Assembly: GCF_947495285.1 (NCBI RefSeq)
Contig: NZ_CANLXZ010000011.1
Coordinates: 1 to 64,000, forward strand
Length of the DNA stretch: 64,000 bases
From: an uncultured Nonlabens sp.
GTDB taxonomy: Bacteria; Bacteroidota; Bacteroidia; Flavobacteriales; Flavobacteriaceae
Direction: 5' to 3'
Of the stretch, positions 17,235-26,207 are shown in pieces (the stretch's first letter is position 1; each line of letters starts with the position of its first letter). Made by a program: the position numbers and the translations under genes. The notes under the pieces are model-generated. The model ran no database searches and had not been told where the DNA came from. It worked only from the letters and a program-made list of their open reading frames with translations.

Positions 17235-18263
17235 ATGAGAAAAGGATTTAATGCAACCAGACATCAGCCTATAAAGAACTCTGTCGCACAACATAGAGTT
17301 ATTATTCCGCTTTATATACCTCATGAAAATGAATACTATTCTGATGCTTTTAAAATCTTTGAACTTTGTATTAAAAGTATAGGAAATTCCTCAACAGCGT
17401 TAACACCTATAACGGTAATAGCAAATGGCTGCAGTCAAGAAGTTCATCAAAAATTACTAAATTTAGTTTCAAATCAATTTATTAACGAACTGATAGTAGA
17501 GACAGCACAGATAGGTAAGGTAAATAGTATACGTAAAGCCATACTCGCGAGTGAAGAAGAATTTTTAACTATAACAGATGGAGATGTTTTATTTTTAAAG
17601 GACTGGGATGCATCAGTAGCTCAAGTGTTTAATTCATTTCCTAAAGCCACTGCGGTTGCACCAGTACCTATACATAAGACGTTTAATCAATTTGTGTCTA
17701 ACATTTGGTTTGATTACCTTTTTTCTGACAATATTGCTTTCGCAAAAACGAAAAATCCTGAAGCACTTGAGCGATTTGTGCAAAGTATAGGGTGGCCGCA
17801 TCTCAACGAGCATCAAAAATTAGAAATCTTAACATTAAAGGCAAAAAATGGAACAGAAGCTGTAGTAGGTTGTAGTCATTTTTGTACTACCTATCGAAGA
17901 GATGTTTTTAAATTTTCCCCTTTAAAATCAACTAAATTTACACTAGGTGGTGACAGTGAGAAAATGTACTTAGATTTACCTTCAATTCAATCAAATGGAT
18001 ATAGATTATCTACAGCTCAGAATCATGCTTACCATTTGGGGAATAAATTCGAACCATGGATGCAAGAAGAATTTAATAGAATTCAACAACAGAAAAAAAG
18101 AATTGTAAACTGGCCTAAAATGAAAAGTTTAAAAAAGTCTACTTTTAGATTTTATTTAAAAAATCGTATTTTTAAAAAACTATTAAGCTACTTTAATTTC
18201 TATAATGCATATTTAAATAAATGTGGTATCAATAAGAAATGGGCTCATAAATACTATAAATAA
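17235..18263 (+). CDS. GT-A type glycosyltransferase (unassigned family)
   Basis: A 342-residue protein with a GT-A-like pattern: VIIPLYIPHENEYYSDAFKIFELCIKS, TPITVIANGCS, KVNSIRKAILASEEEFLTITDGDVLFLKDW, where DGD is the likely metal-binding DxD. Residues 240-342 are basic. It is probably an inverting GT2-related enzyme, but donor and acceptor are unknown. ATG 17235 is chosen over a start at 17199, which lies inside the preceding gene. Confidence 0.7.
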   Translation: MRKGFNATRHQPIKNSVAQHRVIIPLYIPHENEYYSDAFKIFELCIKSIGNSSTALTPITVIANGCSQEVHQKLLNLVSNQFINELIVETAQIGKVNSIRKAILASEEEFLTITDGDVLFLKDWDASVAQVFNSFPKATAVAPVPIHKTFNQFVSNIWFDYLFSDNIAFAKTKNPEALERFVQSIGWPHLNEHQKLEILTLKAKNGTEAVVGCSHFCTTYRRDVFKFSPLKSTKFTLGGDSEKMYLDLPSIQSNGYRLSTAQNHAYHLGNKFEPWMQEEFNRIQQQKKRIVNWPKMKSLKKSTFRFYLKNRIFKKLLSYFNFYNAYLNKCGINKKWAHKYYK

Positions 18264-18269
18264 AATCTG

Positions 18270-19178
18270 TTGAAAAAAATCCTTTTATTCTCATCATTAT
18301 GTAAGCCTAAATCTATTTTAGAGGTAACTTTACCTTCATGGATAGCTCAAGAAAATGATGATTTTGTTTATGATATCCTATTGTATAATGATAATAAGGA
18401 TCAAAGCGCAATAGAATTTACTAATGACTTTGGTCAAAAGCATAGCAAAGTCACAGTGATTAGTGACTGGTTTAAAAATACATCTTCCTATAGTAAACAT
18501 AATTGGACTCAAGAATCTGTAGAACGTATTATTTATATAAAAAATAGAGCACTAGAAATAACTCAAGAAAAAGAGTATGATGCTATTTTTCTAGTAGATT
18601 CAGATTTGGTATTAAACCCAAAGACTTTACAACATCTCGTAGGTCTTCAAAAGGATTTTGTTTTTGAAATATTTTGGACAGTTTTCACAGATCAAACTTT
18701 TGCCAAACCTAACTGCTGGGATGTACATTCATGGGATTACTATAATGCTCAATCTATTCTTAAATTAAAAGAACCTGGAACCTATCAAGTAGGAGCTGGT
18801 GGCGCTTGTACATTGTTGAGTACAAAAGCATTGAATAAAGGTGTGAATTTTTCTAAGATTAAGAACATACCTTATGGCGGTGAAGACCGACACATTTGTA
18901 CCAGAGCAGAGGTGTTAGGTTTCCCTATTTATGTAGATACTCATTATCCTGCATTTCATATTTATAATACGGGATTATTACCAAAAGTTGAGCAATGGTT
19001 TTTAAAAAAATTATCACCTTCTTATTTTGATACTTGGCTAGACAAAAAGTGGGAACAGCTAGTGATTGAATCACAAAAAAAACAAGAGATAATAGTTTTT
19101 AAAAATAGTTTTCAAAAAATTAAAATGGCTTTGTATAAAGCTAGACGTAGTTATATTAATTATATCAGATACCATTAA
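18270..19178 (+). CDS. GT-A type glycosyltransferase
   Basis: A 302-residue protein with MKKILLFSSLCKPKSILEVTLPSW, a DxD-like motif AIFLVDSDLVLNPKTLQHL and GGEDRHICTRAEVLGFPIYVDTHYPAFHIYN. The last part resembles the acceptor region of Anp1/GT2-like enzymes. The start is TTG (18270); no in-frame ATG occurs before residue about 285, so TTG is the real start. Specificity is unknown. Confidence 0.7.
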   Translation: MKKILLFSSLCKPKSILEVTLPSWIAQENDDFVYDILLYNDNKDQSAIEFTNDFGQKHSKVTVISDWFKNTSSYSKHNWTQESVERIIYIKNRALEITQEKEYDAIFLVDSDLVLNPKTLQHLVGLQKDFVFEIFWTVFTDQTFAKPNCWDVHSWDYYNAQSILKLKEPGTYQVGAGGACTLLSTKALNKGVNFSKIKNIPYGGEDRHICTRAEVLGFPIYVDTHYPAFHIYNTGLLPKVEQWFLKKLSPSYFDTWLDKKWEQLVIESQKKQEIIVFKNSFQKIKMALYKARRSYINYIRYH

Positions 19179-19186
19179 AGACAGTA

Positions 19187-20452
19187 ATGAAAAGACCTTT
19201 GAAAATTCTTATCGTTGCAGATGTCCTTACCACTAAAACCAGTGGAGGAAAGGCAAGTAACGCCTTAGTACAAGGTTTCATAGAGCAGCGATATGACCTT
19301 AAAATATTACATTATTCCAGAGAAGATATAAACTTTGACGGTACTGATACAATTAGTATACCAGAAAAAAAATCAAGTTGGTCTTATATCACAGCAAAAA
19401 TGCAAGTCGTTTTTCAACGAGCTACGGGACGCAATATAAACAATTGGGTAGAAGCCAGGAACGGTTTTTCTTATACACATAACTATGATGTGAAAAGTAT
19501 AAAAGCAGCTATTAAAAAGGAAAGACCTCAGGATTATGACTATATCGTTGCATTAAGTTATGCTAGTAGCTTTAGGGCTCATAAGGCTATTTTAGAATTA
19601 TCAGAGTGGCATCATAAGTTTTTACCCTACGTTCATGATCCGTTTCCCATGCATAGTTATCCTAGACCTTATGATTGGGTTGAACCTGGACATCAGAAAA
19701 AAAGAGATTTCTTTGTTTCTATGTATACTGCCGCAAAGGCTATTTTATATCCTAGTAAAATGTTAGGTGAATGGATGGAAAGCTATTACCCTACTGGTAA
19801 AGATAAATCTGTTGTTATACCTCATTTAATAGTTGACAGCTTAAAGGATAGTAGAGTATATCCACCCTATTTTGACCCTTCAAAATTCAATATATTGTAT
19901 GCTGGTGCTTTAATGAGTGCTCGTAACCCTATGGCTTTAGTACAGGCTTTTTTAGAGTTTATAAGTGATGGAGATGGACTTGATAAGCAAGATCATGCAC
20001 GACTAGTAATAGTTTCTGGCGATTCTATATTTGATAAAAAAATGAAATCTCTCGCTAGTTTAAATTCACAATTATTAATAAGTCCAAAGAAAGAACCATT
20101 TCAAATTGCTTATAATATGCAGCAGCAAGCTGCAGTAAACGTAGTTCTAGAGGCAAAAGGCCCAGCAAGTCCATTCTTACCAGGCAAAGTTCCACACTGT
20201 GTTACAGCAAATAAACCTATACTAGTGTTAGGTCCTTATTACAGTGAGACTAAGCGCATTTTAGGAATTGACTATCCTTATTGGAGTGAGATTTACGATG
20301 TAGAGACCATTAAAAAACATATTTCCATACTTTATCTAGATTGGAAAGAAAAAAAGGGTCAATCAACTTTGGAAATCGATGATTTGACTACATACTTTGA
20401 AAGTTCCAGTATAAATCTAGCCATGGATATAATTAGAGCAAAGATTTCTTAA
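19187..20452 (+). CDS. GT-B (family 4-like) glycosyltransferase
   Basis: A 421-residue protein with the N-terminal pattern KILIVADVLTTKTSGGKASNALVQGF and a C-terminal Rossmann half (FNILYAGALMSARNPMALVQAFLEF ... ARLVIVSGDSIFDKKM ... PASPFLPGKVPHCVTANKPILVLGP). This is the GT-B arrangement of retaining family 4 enzymes, though the usual E-x7-E motif is not obvious. Probably cytoplasmic and membrane-associated, acting on the nascent glycan. Confidence 0.75.
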   Translation: MKRPLKILIVADVLTTKTSGGKASNALVQGFIEQRYDLKILHYSREDINFDGTDTISIPEKKSSWSYITAKMQVVFQRATGRNINNWVEARNGFSYTHNYDVKSIKAAIKKERPQDYDYIVALSYASSFRAHKAILELSEWHHKFLPYVHDPFPMHSYPRPYDWVEPGHQKKRDFFVSMYTAAKAILYPSKMLGEWMESYYPTGKDKSVVIPHLIVDSLKDSRVYPPYFDPSKFNILYAGALMSARNPMALVQAFLEFISDGDGLDKQDHARLVIVSGDSIFDKKMKSLASLNSQLLISPKKEPFQIAYNMQQQAAVNVVLEAKGPASPFLPGKVPHCVTANKPILVLGPYYSETKRILGIDYPYWSEIYDVETIKKHISILYLDWKEKKGQSTLEIDDLTTYFESSSINLAMDIIRAKIS

Positions 20453-20461
20453 ATTTTTTTT

Positions 20462-21583
20462 ATGAAAAAGATATTAATCGTCATAGGTACGCGTCCCGAA
20501 GCTATTAAAATGGCTCCTTTAATAAAAGGTTTTTTAGCACAGCCAGATTATTTTGATCTACACCTTTGTCTCACTGCTCAGCATAGAGAAATGCTGGATC
20601 AGGTAATGCACTTCTTCGATTTGAAGTCAGATAGTGATTTAAACTTAATGCGTCCTGATCAAAGTTTAACCACTTTATCGAGTAAATTAATGGAAGGGAT
20701 TTCTTCCGTTATAGATAGTTTTAATCCAGATTATGTTTTTGTACATGGAGATACAACTACGGCAATGGTAGCAGCACTTTCATCTTTTTATTCTCAAAAG
20801 AAAATTGTTCACGTTGAAGCAGGTTTACGCACGCATAATATCTATTCACCATTCCCTGAAGAAGCAAATCGACAGATCATATCTAGACTTGCCTCATTGC
20901 ATATGGCACCTACAGTGCGATGTCAAAAAGAATTATTAGATGAAAATATAGAGGTGCCAGCCATTACGGTAACTGGAAATACTGTGATAGATTCACTATT
21001 TCTAGGTTTACAAATTGTTAAGGAATCGCCATCACAAAGATTACTCGATTTTAAAAAATCGATAGGCAATTCAAAAGTTATTTTAGTAACTAGTCATCGC
21101 AGAGAGAATCAAGGTGTTGGTATTTTAGAAATTTGTAAAGCGCTTAAAATTATAGCAGAAGAATTTCCTGATACTCAAATTATTTTTCCAGTACACCTTA
21201 ACCCTAAAATCCTAAAACCTGTTCACAAAGAACTAGATGGAATTAATAATGTAAAACTTCTTAAGCCACTGGATTACGAGTTGTTCATATGGATGATGCA
21301 ACGTAGTTATTTGATAATTACAGATAGTGGAGGAATTCAAGAAGAAGCACCATCTCTTAATAAGCCTGTAATAGTTATGCGAGAATTTACTGAAAGACAA
21401 GAAGCAGTAGAAAGTGGAGCGGTACTATTAGTAGGAAATAATAAAGAAAGAATTATTAAAGAGACACGTCGATTAATAAATGATAAAAATCATTATGATA
21501 AAATGGCTGCTGCCTTAAATCCTTACGGAGATGGAAATGCGGTTGCTAAAATTATTGACGTAATAAAGTCCCATCATGAATAA
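20462..21583 (+). CDS. wecB: UDP-N-acetylglucosamine 2-epimerase (non-hydrolysing)
   Basis: A 373-residue protein beginning MKKILIVIGTRPEAIKMAPL, with VHGDTTTAMVAALSSFY, HVEAGLRTHNIYSPFPEEANRQIISRLASLHMAPT, GNTVIDS, VTSHRRENQG and TDSGGIQEEAPSLNKPVIVMREFTERQEAVESG. This is the full WecB/MnaA signature; it interconverts UDP-GlcNAc and UDP-ManNAc. It likely supplies ManNAc-type sugar to the locus. It is the non-hydrolysing form and should not by itself yield free ManNAc for Neu5Ac synthesis. Confidence 0.96.
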   Translation: MKKILIVIGTRPEAIKMAPLIKGFLAQPDYFDLHLCLTAQHREMLDQVMHFFDLKSDSDLNLMRPDQSLTTLSSKLMEGISSVIDSFNPDYVFVHGDTTTAMVAALSSFYSQKKIVHVEAGLRTHNIYSPFPEEANRQIISRLASLHMAPTVRCQKELLDENIEVPAITVTGNTVIDSLFLGLQIVKESPSQRLLDFKKSIGNSKVILVTSHRRENQGVGILEICKALKIIAEEFPDTQIIFPVHLNPKILKPVHKELDGINNVKLLKPLDYELFIWMMQRSYLIITDSGGIQEEAPSLNKPVIVMREFTERQEAVESGAVLLVGNNKERIIKETRRLINDKNHYDKMAAALNPYGDGNAVAKIIDVIKSHHE

Positions 21584-22664
21584 TTCTTTAACCATAGTGA
21601 TTCCTAATCGCAATCGTGACCTTAAAACGGTTCAACGTAGTGTGAGTTCTATTATACCGCAACTTGATGAGTCTACGCAGTTGGTAATTGTAGATTATGG
21701 TAGTGAAAAGTCTTATCAAGCAGCGCTGGAACAGTTATTAAAAACACATGATCAAGTAGAGCTTGTAAAATGTCCTACACAAGGACAGTTATGGAATAAG
21801 TCTAGATGTATCAACATGGTGTTAAAATCCTGTAAGACCACTCATTTAATGGTGTCTGACATGGATATGATATGGCATCCTGAATTTATAAAAAGTCAAG
21901 TAAAATCGTTTTCTCAAAACGATACCGTTTATTTTACAGTAGGTATAATGACCGAAGAAGAAAGTTCCTTAGAAAAGTCTTTTGAAGATTACAAAATTAA
22001 ATTTCAAACAGATCACGAGGCAACTGGAATCTCTATTTTTCCTACAGAACAACTCGTTAATATAAATGGTTTTGATGAGTTTTATCACGGTTGGGGTAGT
22101 GAAGATACAGATGTACATATGCGTTTGAAAAATGCTGGTTATGAAGTCCGCTTTTGCGAAAGCAAAATATTTTTCAAACATCAGTGGCATGAAAAATCAT
22201 ATCGTAGTTCAAGTAGCAGATTACCATTTCATTCAAATCAGGAGCGTGTAAATTTTAATTATTTTTCTATTAGTAAAAAGACGCAAAAGGTAAAAGCAAA
22301 TAACTTTAAATTATGGGGTTTACCTTTTCATTCCAAGTGTTATAAAGCACTAGAGAAACCTTCTCAAAGTTTTGAAATTTATGCTACTCAAGAAGAATTA
22401 CTAGCATTTTTATTCTATTTAAATGATGTAGAAATATCTCAAGTTGTACATCTAAAAGTAGTTGAACATCCTCAAGTTAAATCTTTAAAGTCGCTAATGA
22501 AAAAAGCAACTGGAAAAAAAGTTCCAAATTTTATAAACTTAGAAAAGGTAAATGAAATTCTATTGGAAGCTATAATAAAAAGCTACCACAACTCCCCATA
22601 TACGTTTAAGTTCGATCGTTCAAATAAGTTTATTCAGTGGACTGTTAATTTAATTAATCGCTAA
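21576..22664 (+). CDS. Family 2 glycosyltransferase (galactosyltransferase/chondroitin-synthase type)
   Basis: A 362-residue protein with a GT-A domain (LTIVIPNRNRDLKTVQRSVSSI, LMVSDMDMIWHPEF) and the Glyco_transf_7C block ININGFDEFYHGWGSEDTDVHMRLKNAGYEVRF, which is shared by chondroitin synthases and galactosyltransferases. Residues 235-362 are a C-terminal extension of unknown role. The sequence at 22149-22164 is a two-mismatch version of the abundant palindrome (encoding RFCES). It overlaps wecB by 8 nt. Confidence 0.85.
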   Translation: MNNSLTIVIPNRNRDLKTVQRSVSSIIPQLDESTQLVIVDYGSEKSYQAALEQLLKTHDQVELVKCPTQGQLWNKSRCINMVLKSCKTTHLMVSDMDMIWHPEFIKSQVKSFSQNDTVYFTVGIMTEEESSLEKSFEDYKIKFQTDHEATGISIFPTEQLVNINGFDEFYHGWGSEDTDVHMRLKNAGYEVRFCESKIFFKHQWHEKSYRSSSSRLPFHSNQERVNFNYFSISKKTQKVKANNFKLWGLPFHSKCYKALEKPSQSFEIYATQEELLAFLFYLNDVEISQVVHLKVVEHPQVKSLKSLMKKATGKKVPNFINLEKVNEILLEAIIKSYHNSPYTFKFDRSNKFIQWTVNLINR

Positions 22665-23806
22665 TGAAAATCCTACTAGTTTCCATGAACTCTATACACT
22701 TCCGTCGCTGGTCAGAGCAGTTGCGGGATAGTGGTCATGAGGTGTACTGGTTTGATATATTAGATCAAGGATATGCCCCATCTATGAGTTGGATGACTCA
22801 AATTACAGGATGGAAAAAAGGATTTTTAAAAAAACGAGGACGTACTTTTATTAAAACTAGACTACCTAAACTTTTTAATGCTCTAGTTCATAAATATGAT
22901 ACGACAGTAGAAGACGCTTTTGCAAAAACGATACGAGAAATTCAACCAGATCTAGTTCATAGTTTTGCGCTTTACACTTCATGCTTGCCTATTATCGATG
23001 TCATGAATGAAAACCAAAACATTAATTGGTTGTATTCAAGTTGGGGAAGTGATTTGTTTAACAGATCAAATAAACCCAATTATAATATTGAAGTTTCATC
23101 TGTATTGAAGCGTGTAGATTATCTCATAACAGATTGTAAACGAGATCAAGGAATAGCTGTTAGAATGGGCTTTAAAGGGAATCATCTAGGTGTCTTTCCT
23201 GGTGGTGGTGGATTTAAGTTAGAACAGTTTTTGCCATTTAGAAATCCTATTAAAGATAGAAAGCTATTACTAGTTAAAGGTTATGAGAATGAATTAGCAA
23301 AAGCTTCTATAGTTTTAAAAGCTTTAGACTTAATTAATTTTTCTGAAGAAATACAAATTATACTATTTGGATGTGAAAACAACTTTGTTTTAGAGCACAA
23401 AACACATTGTAAAAACATCTCTTTTTTACCTTCCATATCCCATGATAATATCATGGAATTAATGGGCAAGTCTTTGATTTACATAGGAAACAGTGTTTCA
23501 GATGGTATGCCTAATACTTTACTCGAGGCCATATCTATGGGAGCATTTCCTATACAGTCTAATCCAGGAGGAGCAACAGCAGAAATTATAAGCCACGAGA
23601 TAAATGGACTTCTTATAGAAGATCCACTTGACACAGAAGATATTGCGGCACTTATTCAGCAAGCAGTGATTGATACTCAAATGATTCAAAAAGCTTTTAA
23701 GTATAATCAAATATTGGCGCATGAACAATTAGATTATAAAGTGATTAAGAAAGAAGTCCTCAAAACTTATGCGAGTTTAGATGATTTAAAAAATTATCAT
23801 AGATGA
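22664..23806 (+). CDS. Family 4 glycosyltransferase
   Basis: A 380-residue GT-B protein. The N-terminus MKILLVSMNSIHFRRWSEQLRDSGHEVYWFDI and the C-terminal block YIGNSVSDGMPNTLLEAISMGAFPIQSNPGGATAEIISHEINGLLIEDPLD are typical of family 4 retaining enzymes; the E-x7 region is E-A-I-S-M-G-A-F. Start overlaps the previous stop (TAATG). Confidence 0.88.
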   Translation: MKILLVSMNSIHFRRWSEQLRDSGHEVYWFDILDQGYAPSMSWMTQITGWKKGFLKKRGRTFIKTRLPKLFNALVHKYDTTVEDAFAKTIREIQPDLVHSFALYTSCLPIIDVMNENQNINWLYSSWGSDLFNRSNKPNYNIEVSSVLKRVDYLITDCKRDQGIAVRMGFKGNHLGVFPGGGGFKLEQFLPFRNPIKDRKLLLVKGYENELAKASIVLKALDLINFSEEIQIILFGCENNFVLEHKTHCKNISFLPSISHDNIMELMGKSLIYIGNSVSDGMPNTLLEAISMGAFPIQSNPGGATAEIISHEINGLLIEDPLDTEDIAALIQQAVIDTQMIQKAFKYNQILAHEQLDYKVIKKEVLKTYASLDDLKNYHR

Positions 23807-24960
23807 TTGTAATTAGAGATATTATAGTTGAGGAATTTAGCGAGTCAGGACGTGTAGAAGTACAAGTTTCTCTAAATGATAAGTTGGAAAACCTATATTA
23901 TCAAACCAATTTTAAATTAGATAAGATTATAGAGAGTGACCTTTGGAATGCTGCGATCATTGCTTTATTACCACTTTCATTTGAGAATAATTGGAACATT
24001 AAATCAAATGGTATTATTGATGAAACATTAAAGGATGGGTTGATTAATGAACTTTTTCCAGTAATGAAACAAGCCTATACAACTGATTTTACTCCTCTTC
24101 TAGATGTGGAATCACAACATTTTTCACCATGTTTGATGAATAATCAAACAGCTACTGGCTTATCATGTGGGGTAGATAGCTTTGCTACAATATTCTCTAA
24201 ACAAAAAGAGTTAAGCGCTCTTACTTTTTTTGATGCTGGCTCTCATGGTAAAAATTTTCAACAAAAAACAGATTCTATTAGACAACATCGGTTTTCTAAT
24301 GTAGAACTTGTTGCTAGTAAATTAAAAATGCCATTGTACACAGTCACCTCTAATTTAAGCAATTTTACTAAAGCAAAATTTCAAGATAATCATGCATTTT
24401 TACAACTGTCTTGTGCGCACTTGCTCTGCGGTATTTGCAATGTTTACCATTATAGTACTGGGCAAAAAAATGATTATTTAGATCGTCACGAACTAGACTT
24501 TATTTATATTAATAATTTCCTCACCCCAGCATTGAGTAGCGGCCGTTTAAAAATTAAAACCTCGTTAGGTACTTTAACTAGATTTCAAAGGACTTATATT
24601 ATAAGTGAACAAAAAATCCCGCAGCAGCATTTAGACGTATGTGTTGACCCTTTTAAAGTTATAGATCAAGGTCTTATCAATTGTTCGGGCTGTGATAAAT
24701 GTTTGCGAACTCAACTTGCACTAAAGATTCAAGGAAATTATGAAAGTTTTAGTTCTGTTTTTAATGAACAGATTTACAATGTGAAGATCTCTAGATATAT
24801 AGCGTTTTTAAAATTTACTAGAAAAAAAAATGTTTTAAACGGTGAATTGTATGATCTTGCTGTGATAAACGGCCTGATAGATGTAAGGGTAAGAATGGAA
24901 TTTGTTAAACTTAATTGGAATAATTTTAAAAAGATTTTAAAGAAAAAAATTAGAGATTAA
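23803..24960 (+). CDS. Uncharacterised PP-loop ATPase with QueC-like Cys cluster
   Basis: A 385-residue protein of the adenine-nucleotide alpha-hydrolase (PP-loop) superfamily. The pyrophosphatase loop is SCGVDS (residues 121-126), a variant of SGGxDS with Cys at the second position. A zinc-site-like set Cys280-x13-Cys294-x2-Cys297-x2-Cys300 (NCSGCDKC) resembles the arrangement in QueC. Residues 1-110 form a separate N-terminal domain without close resemblance to QueC or asparagine synthetase. Such enzymes adenylate a carboxylate or amide before nucleophile attack. Position between glycosyltransferases and the nonulosonate genes suggests a sugar-modifying step, e.g. amidation or amidination of a sugar acid (inference). 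The start overlaps the previous stop as ATGA. Confidence 0.7.
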   Translation: MIVIRDIIVEEFSESGRVEVQVSLNDKLENLYYQTNFKLDKIIESDLWNAAIIALLPLSFENNWNIKSNGIIDETLKDGLINELFPVMKQAYTTDFTPLLDVESQHFSPCLMNNQTATGLSCGVDSFATIFSKQKELSALTFFDAGSHGKNFQQKTDSIRQHRFSNVELVASKLKMPLYTVTSNLSNFTKAKFQDNHAFLQLSCAHLLCGICNVYHYSTGQKNDYLDRHELDFIYINNFLTPALSSGRLKIKTSLGTLTRFQRTYIISEQKIPQQHLDVCVDPFKVIDQGLINCSGCDKCLRTQLALKIQGNYESFSSVFNEQIYNVKISRYIAFLKFTRKKNVLNGELYDLAVINGLIDVRVRMEFVKLNWNNFKKILKKKIRD

Positions 24961-24988
24961 ACTTAGAATTTTGTAAAGTTTGTTTTTT
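24959..24988 (+). terminator. Weak terminator-like hairpin
   Basis: AAACTT/AAGTTT six-base stem with an 11-base loop followed by TGTTTTTT, directly after the PP-loop gene. Short and AT-rich, so only tentative. Confidence 0.35.
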
Positions 24989-25012
24989 AAATCATTTTCA
25001 TTCAAATTTCCT

Positions 25013-25020
25013 TAAATTTG
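25013..25020 (+). promoter_or_regulatory. Putative -7 box TAAATTTG of the nonulosonate genes
   Basis: Matches TAnnTTTG and sits 17 bp before the ATG of the cytidylyltransferase gene, in one of only two real gaps of the locus. Confidence 0.5.
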
Positions 25021-25037
25021 TCTACAACGCTATAATT

Positions 25038-26207
25038 ATGAAATCCATAGGATTTATTCCCTTACGTGCAGGTTCCAAAGGTATTCCTGGAAAAAACAAA
25101 AAGAAACTTCTAGGAAGACCTCTTTTTTGCTGGACACTAGGAGAAGCGATTGCTTCTAATCTGGACAAAGTTTACATTTATACAGATGATCTGGATATTC
25201 TTTCATTTATAGAAAAAGAATACCACTGGACAGATAAGGTAAAAGCAGTAAAGCGCAGTGACGCAAGCGCAACGGACACAGCAAGTACAGAGCTAGCGAT
25301 GATGGAGTTTATAGATGGATTAGAATCTAAGTTTGACTTATTCTGTCTATTGCAAGCCACCTCTCCATTCACGACAGCAGTAGATATAAATAAATGTCTA
25401 GAGGTAGTTAAAAATGGTAAAAATTACGATAGCGCGTTAACTGTTGTTAATTCACATCGTTTTACATGGCATGCAGACGGTACCCCTAAGAATTATGACA
25501 TCTTTAATAGACCTAGAAGACAAGATTTTGAAGGGCTTTTAATTGAAAACGGTGCTTGCTACGTTACCACAGAGTCTGCTTTGCGTGAAAGTAATAATAG
25601 AATAAGCGGTAATATAGCAACAGTAACTATGCCTGAGGACAGTCTTACCGAGATAGATTCCTTAACCGATTGGAAAATTGTAGAAGAATTACTAGCGTCT
25701 CGATTAAAGGCAAAGAAACAAAGCGATCACATAACTCATTTAATACTCGATGTAGATGGAGTATTTACCGATGGATGCATCTACTATGGAGCAGATGGTG
25801 AGTTGATGAAAAAATTTGACATGCGTGACGGTATGGGATTAGAAATATTACGTCAGTATGGAGTAGAAGTTATGGTTATGACTTCAGAAGATTCTCAGAT
25901 AGTCGCTAGCCGCATGAAAAAATTAAAAATTAAGGACGTTTATCTAGGAGTAAAAGATAAATATAGTTTGTTAACAAGAATAATATCCGATAGGAATCTA
26001 TCATTTTCTAACATCGCCTACATAGGTGATGATGTAAATGACATGGCAAATATTTGTGCTGCTGGCTGGTCATTTACACCTGCAAATGCTACACAACCTA
26101 TAAAAAATCATGCAGATGTTATACTGCAAAATAATAGCGCCGAAGGAGCAATCCGTGAGGCGACAGAATTTATAATAAAATACAACAACCGTTATGAGTC
26201 ATTATAA
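25038..26207 (+). CDS. neuA: Acylneuraminate cytidylyltransferase fused to KdsC-type HAD phosphatase
   Basis: A 389-residue bifunctional protein. Residues 1-225: CMP-sugar synthetase (FIPLRAGSKGIPGKNKKKLLGRPLF, CLLQATSPFTTAVDI, IENGACYVT), which activates a nonulosonic acid with CTP. Residues 230-389: HAD phosphatase of the KdsC group (HLILDVDGVFTDG with Asp238/Asp240, FDMRDGMG, TSEDSQIV, GDDVNDM at 330-336). The fusion fits a pathway through a 9-phosphate intermediate: the phosphatase half removes the phosphate and the N-terminal half activates the acid. This resembles the KDN route described in Bacteroides (established for that genus; inferred here). Confidence 0.93.
   Translation: MKSIGFIPLRAGSKGIPGKNKKKLLGRPLFCWTLGEAIASNLDKVYIYTDDLDILSFIEKEYHWTDKVKAVKRSDASATDTASTELAMMEFIDGLESKFDLFCLLQATSPFTTAVDINKCLEVVKNGKNYDSALTVVNSHRFTWHADGTPKNYDIFNRPRRQDFEGLLIENGACYVTTESALRESNNRISGNIATVTMPEDSLTEIDSLTDWKIVEELLASRLKAKKQSDHITHLILDVDGVFTDGCIYYGADGELMKKFDMRDGMGLEILRQYGVEVMVMTSEDSQIVASRMKKLKIKDVYLGVKDKYSLLTRIISDRNLSFSNIAYIGDDVNDMANICAAGWSFTPANATQPIKNHADVILQNNSAEGAIREATEFIIKYNNRYESL

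Noticed and set aside
20462-21583. Hydrolysing UDP-GlcNAc epimerase (NeuC) supplying ManNAc for sialic acid
   Set aside because: The sequence carries the full non-hydrolysing WecB/MnaA signature, so it makes UDP-ManNAc rather than free ManNAc.
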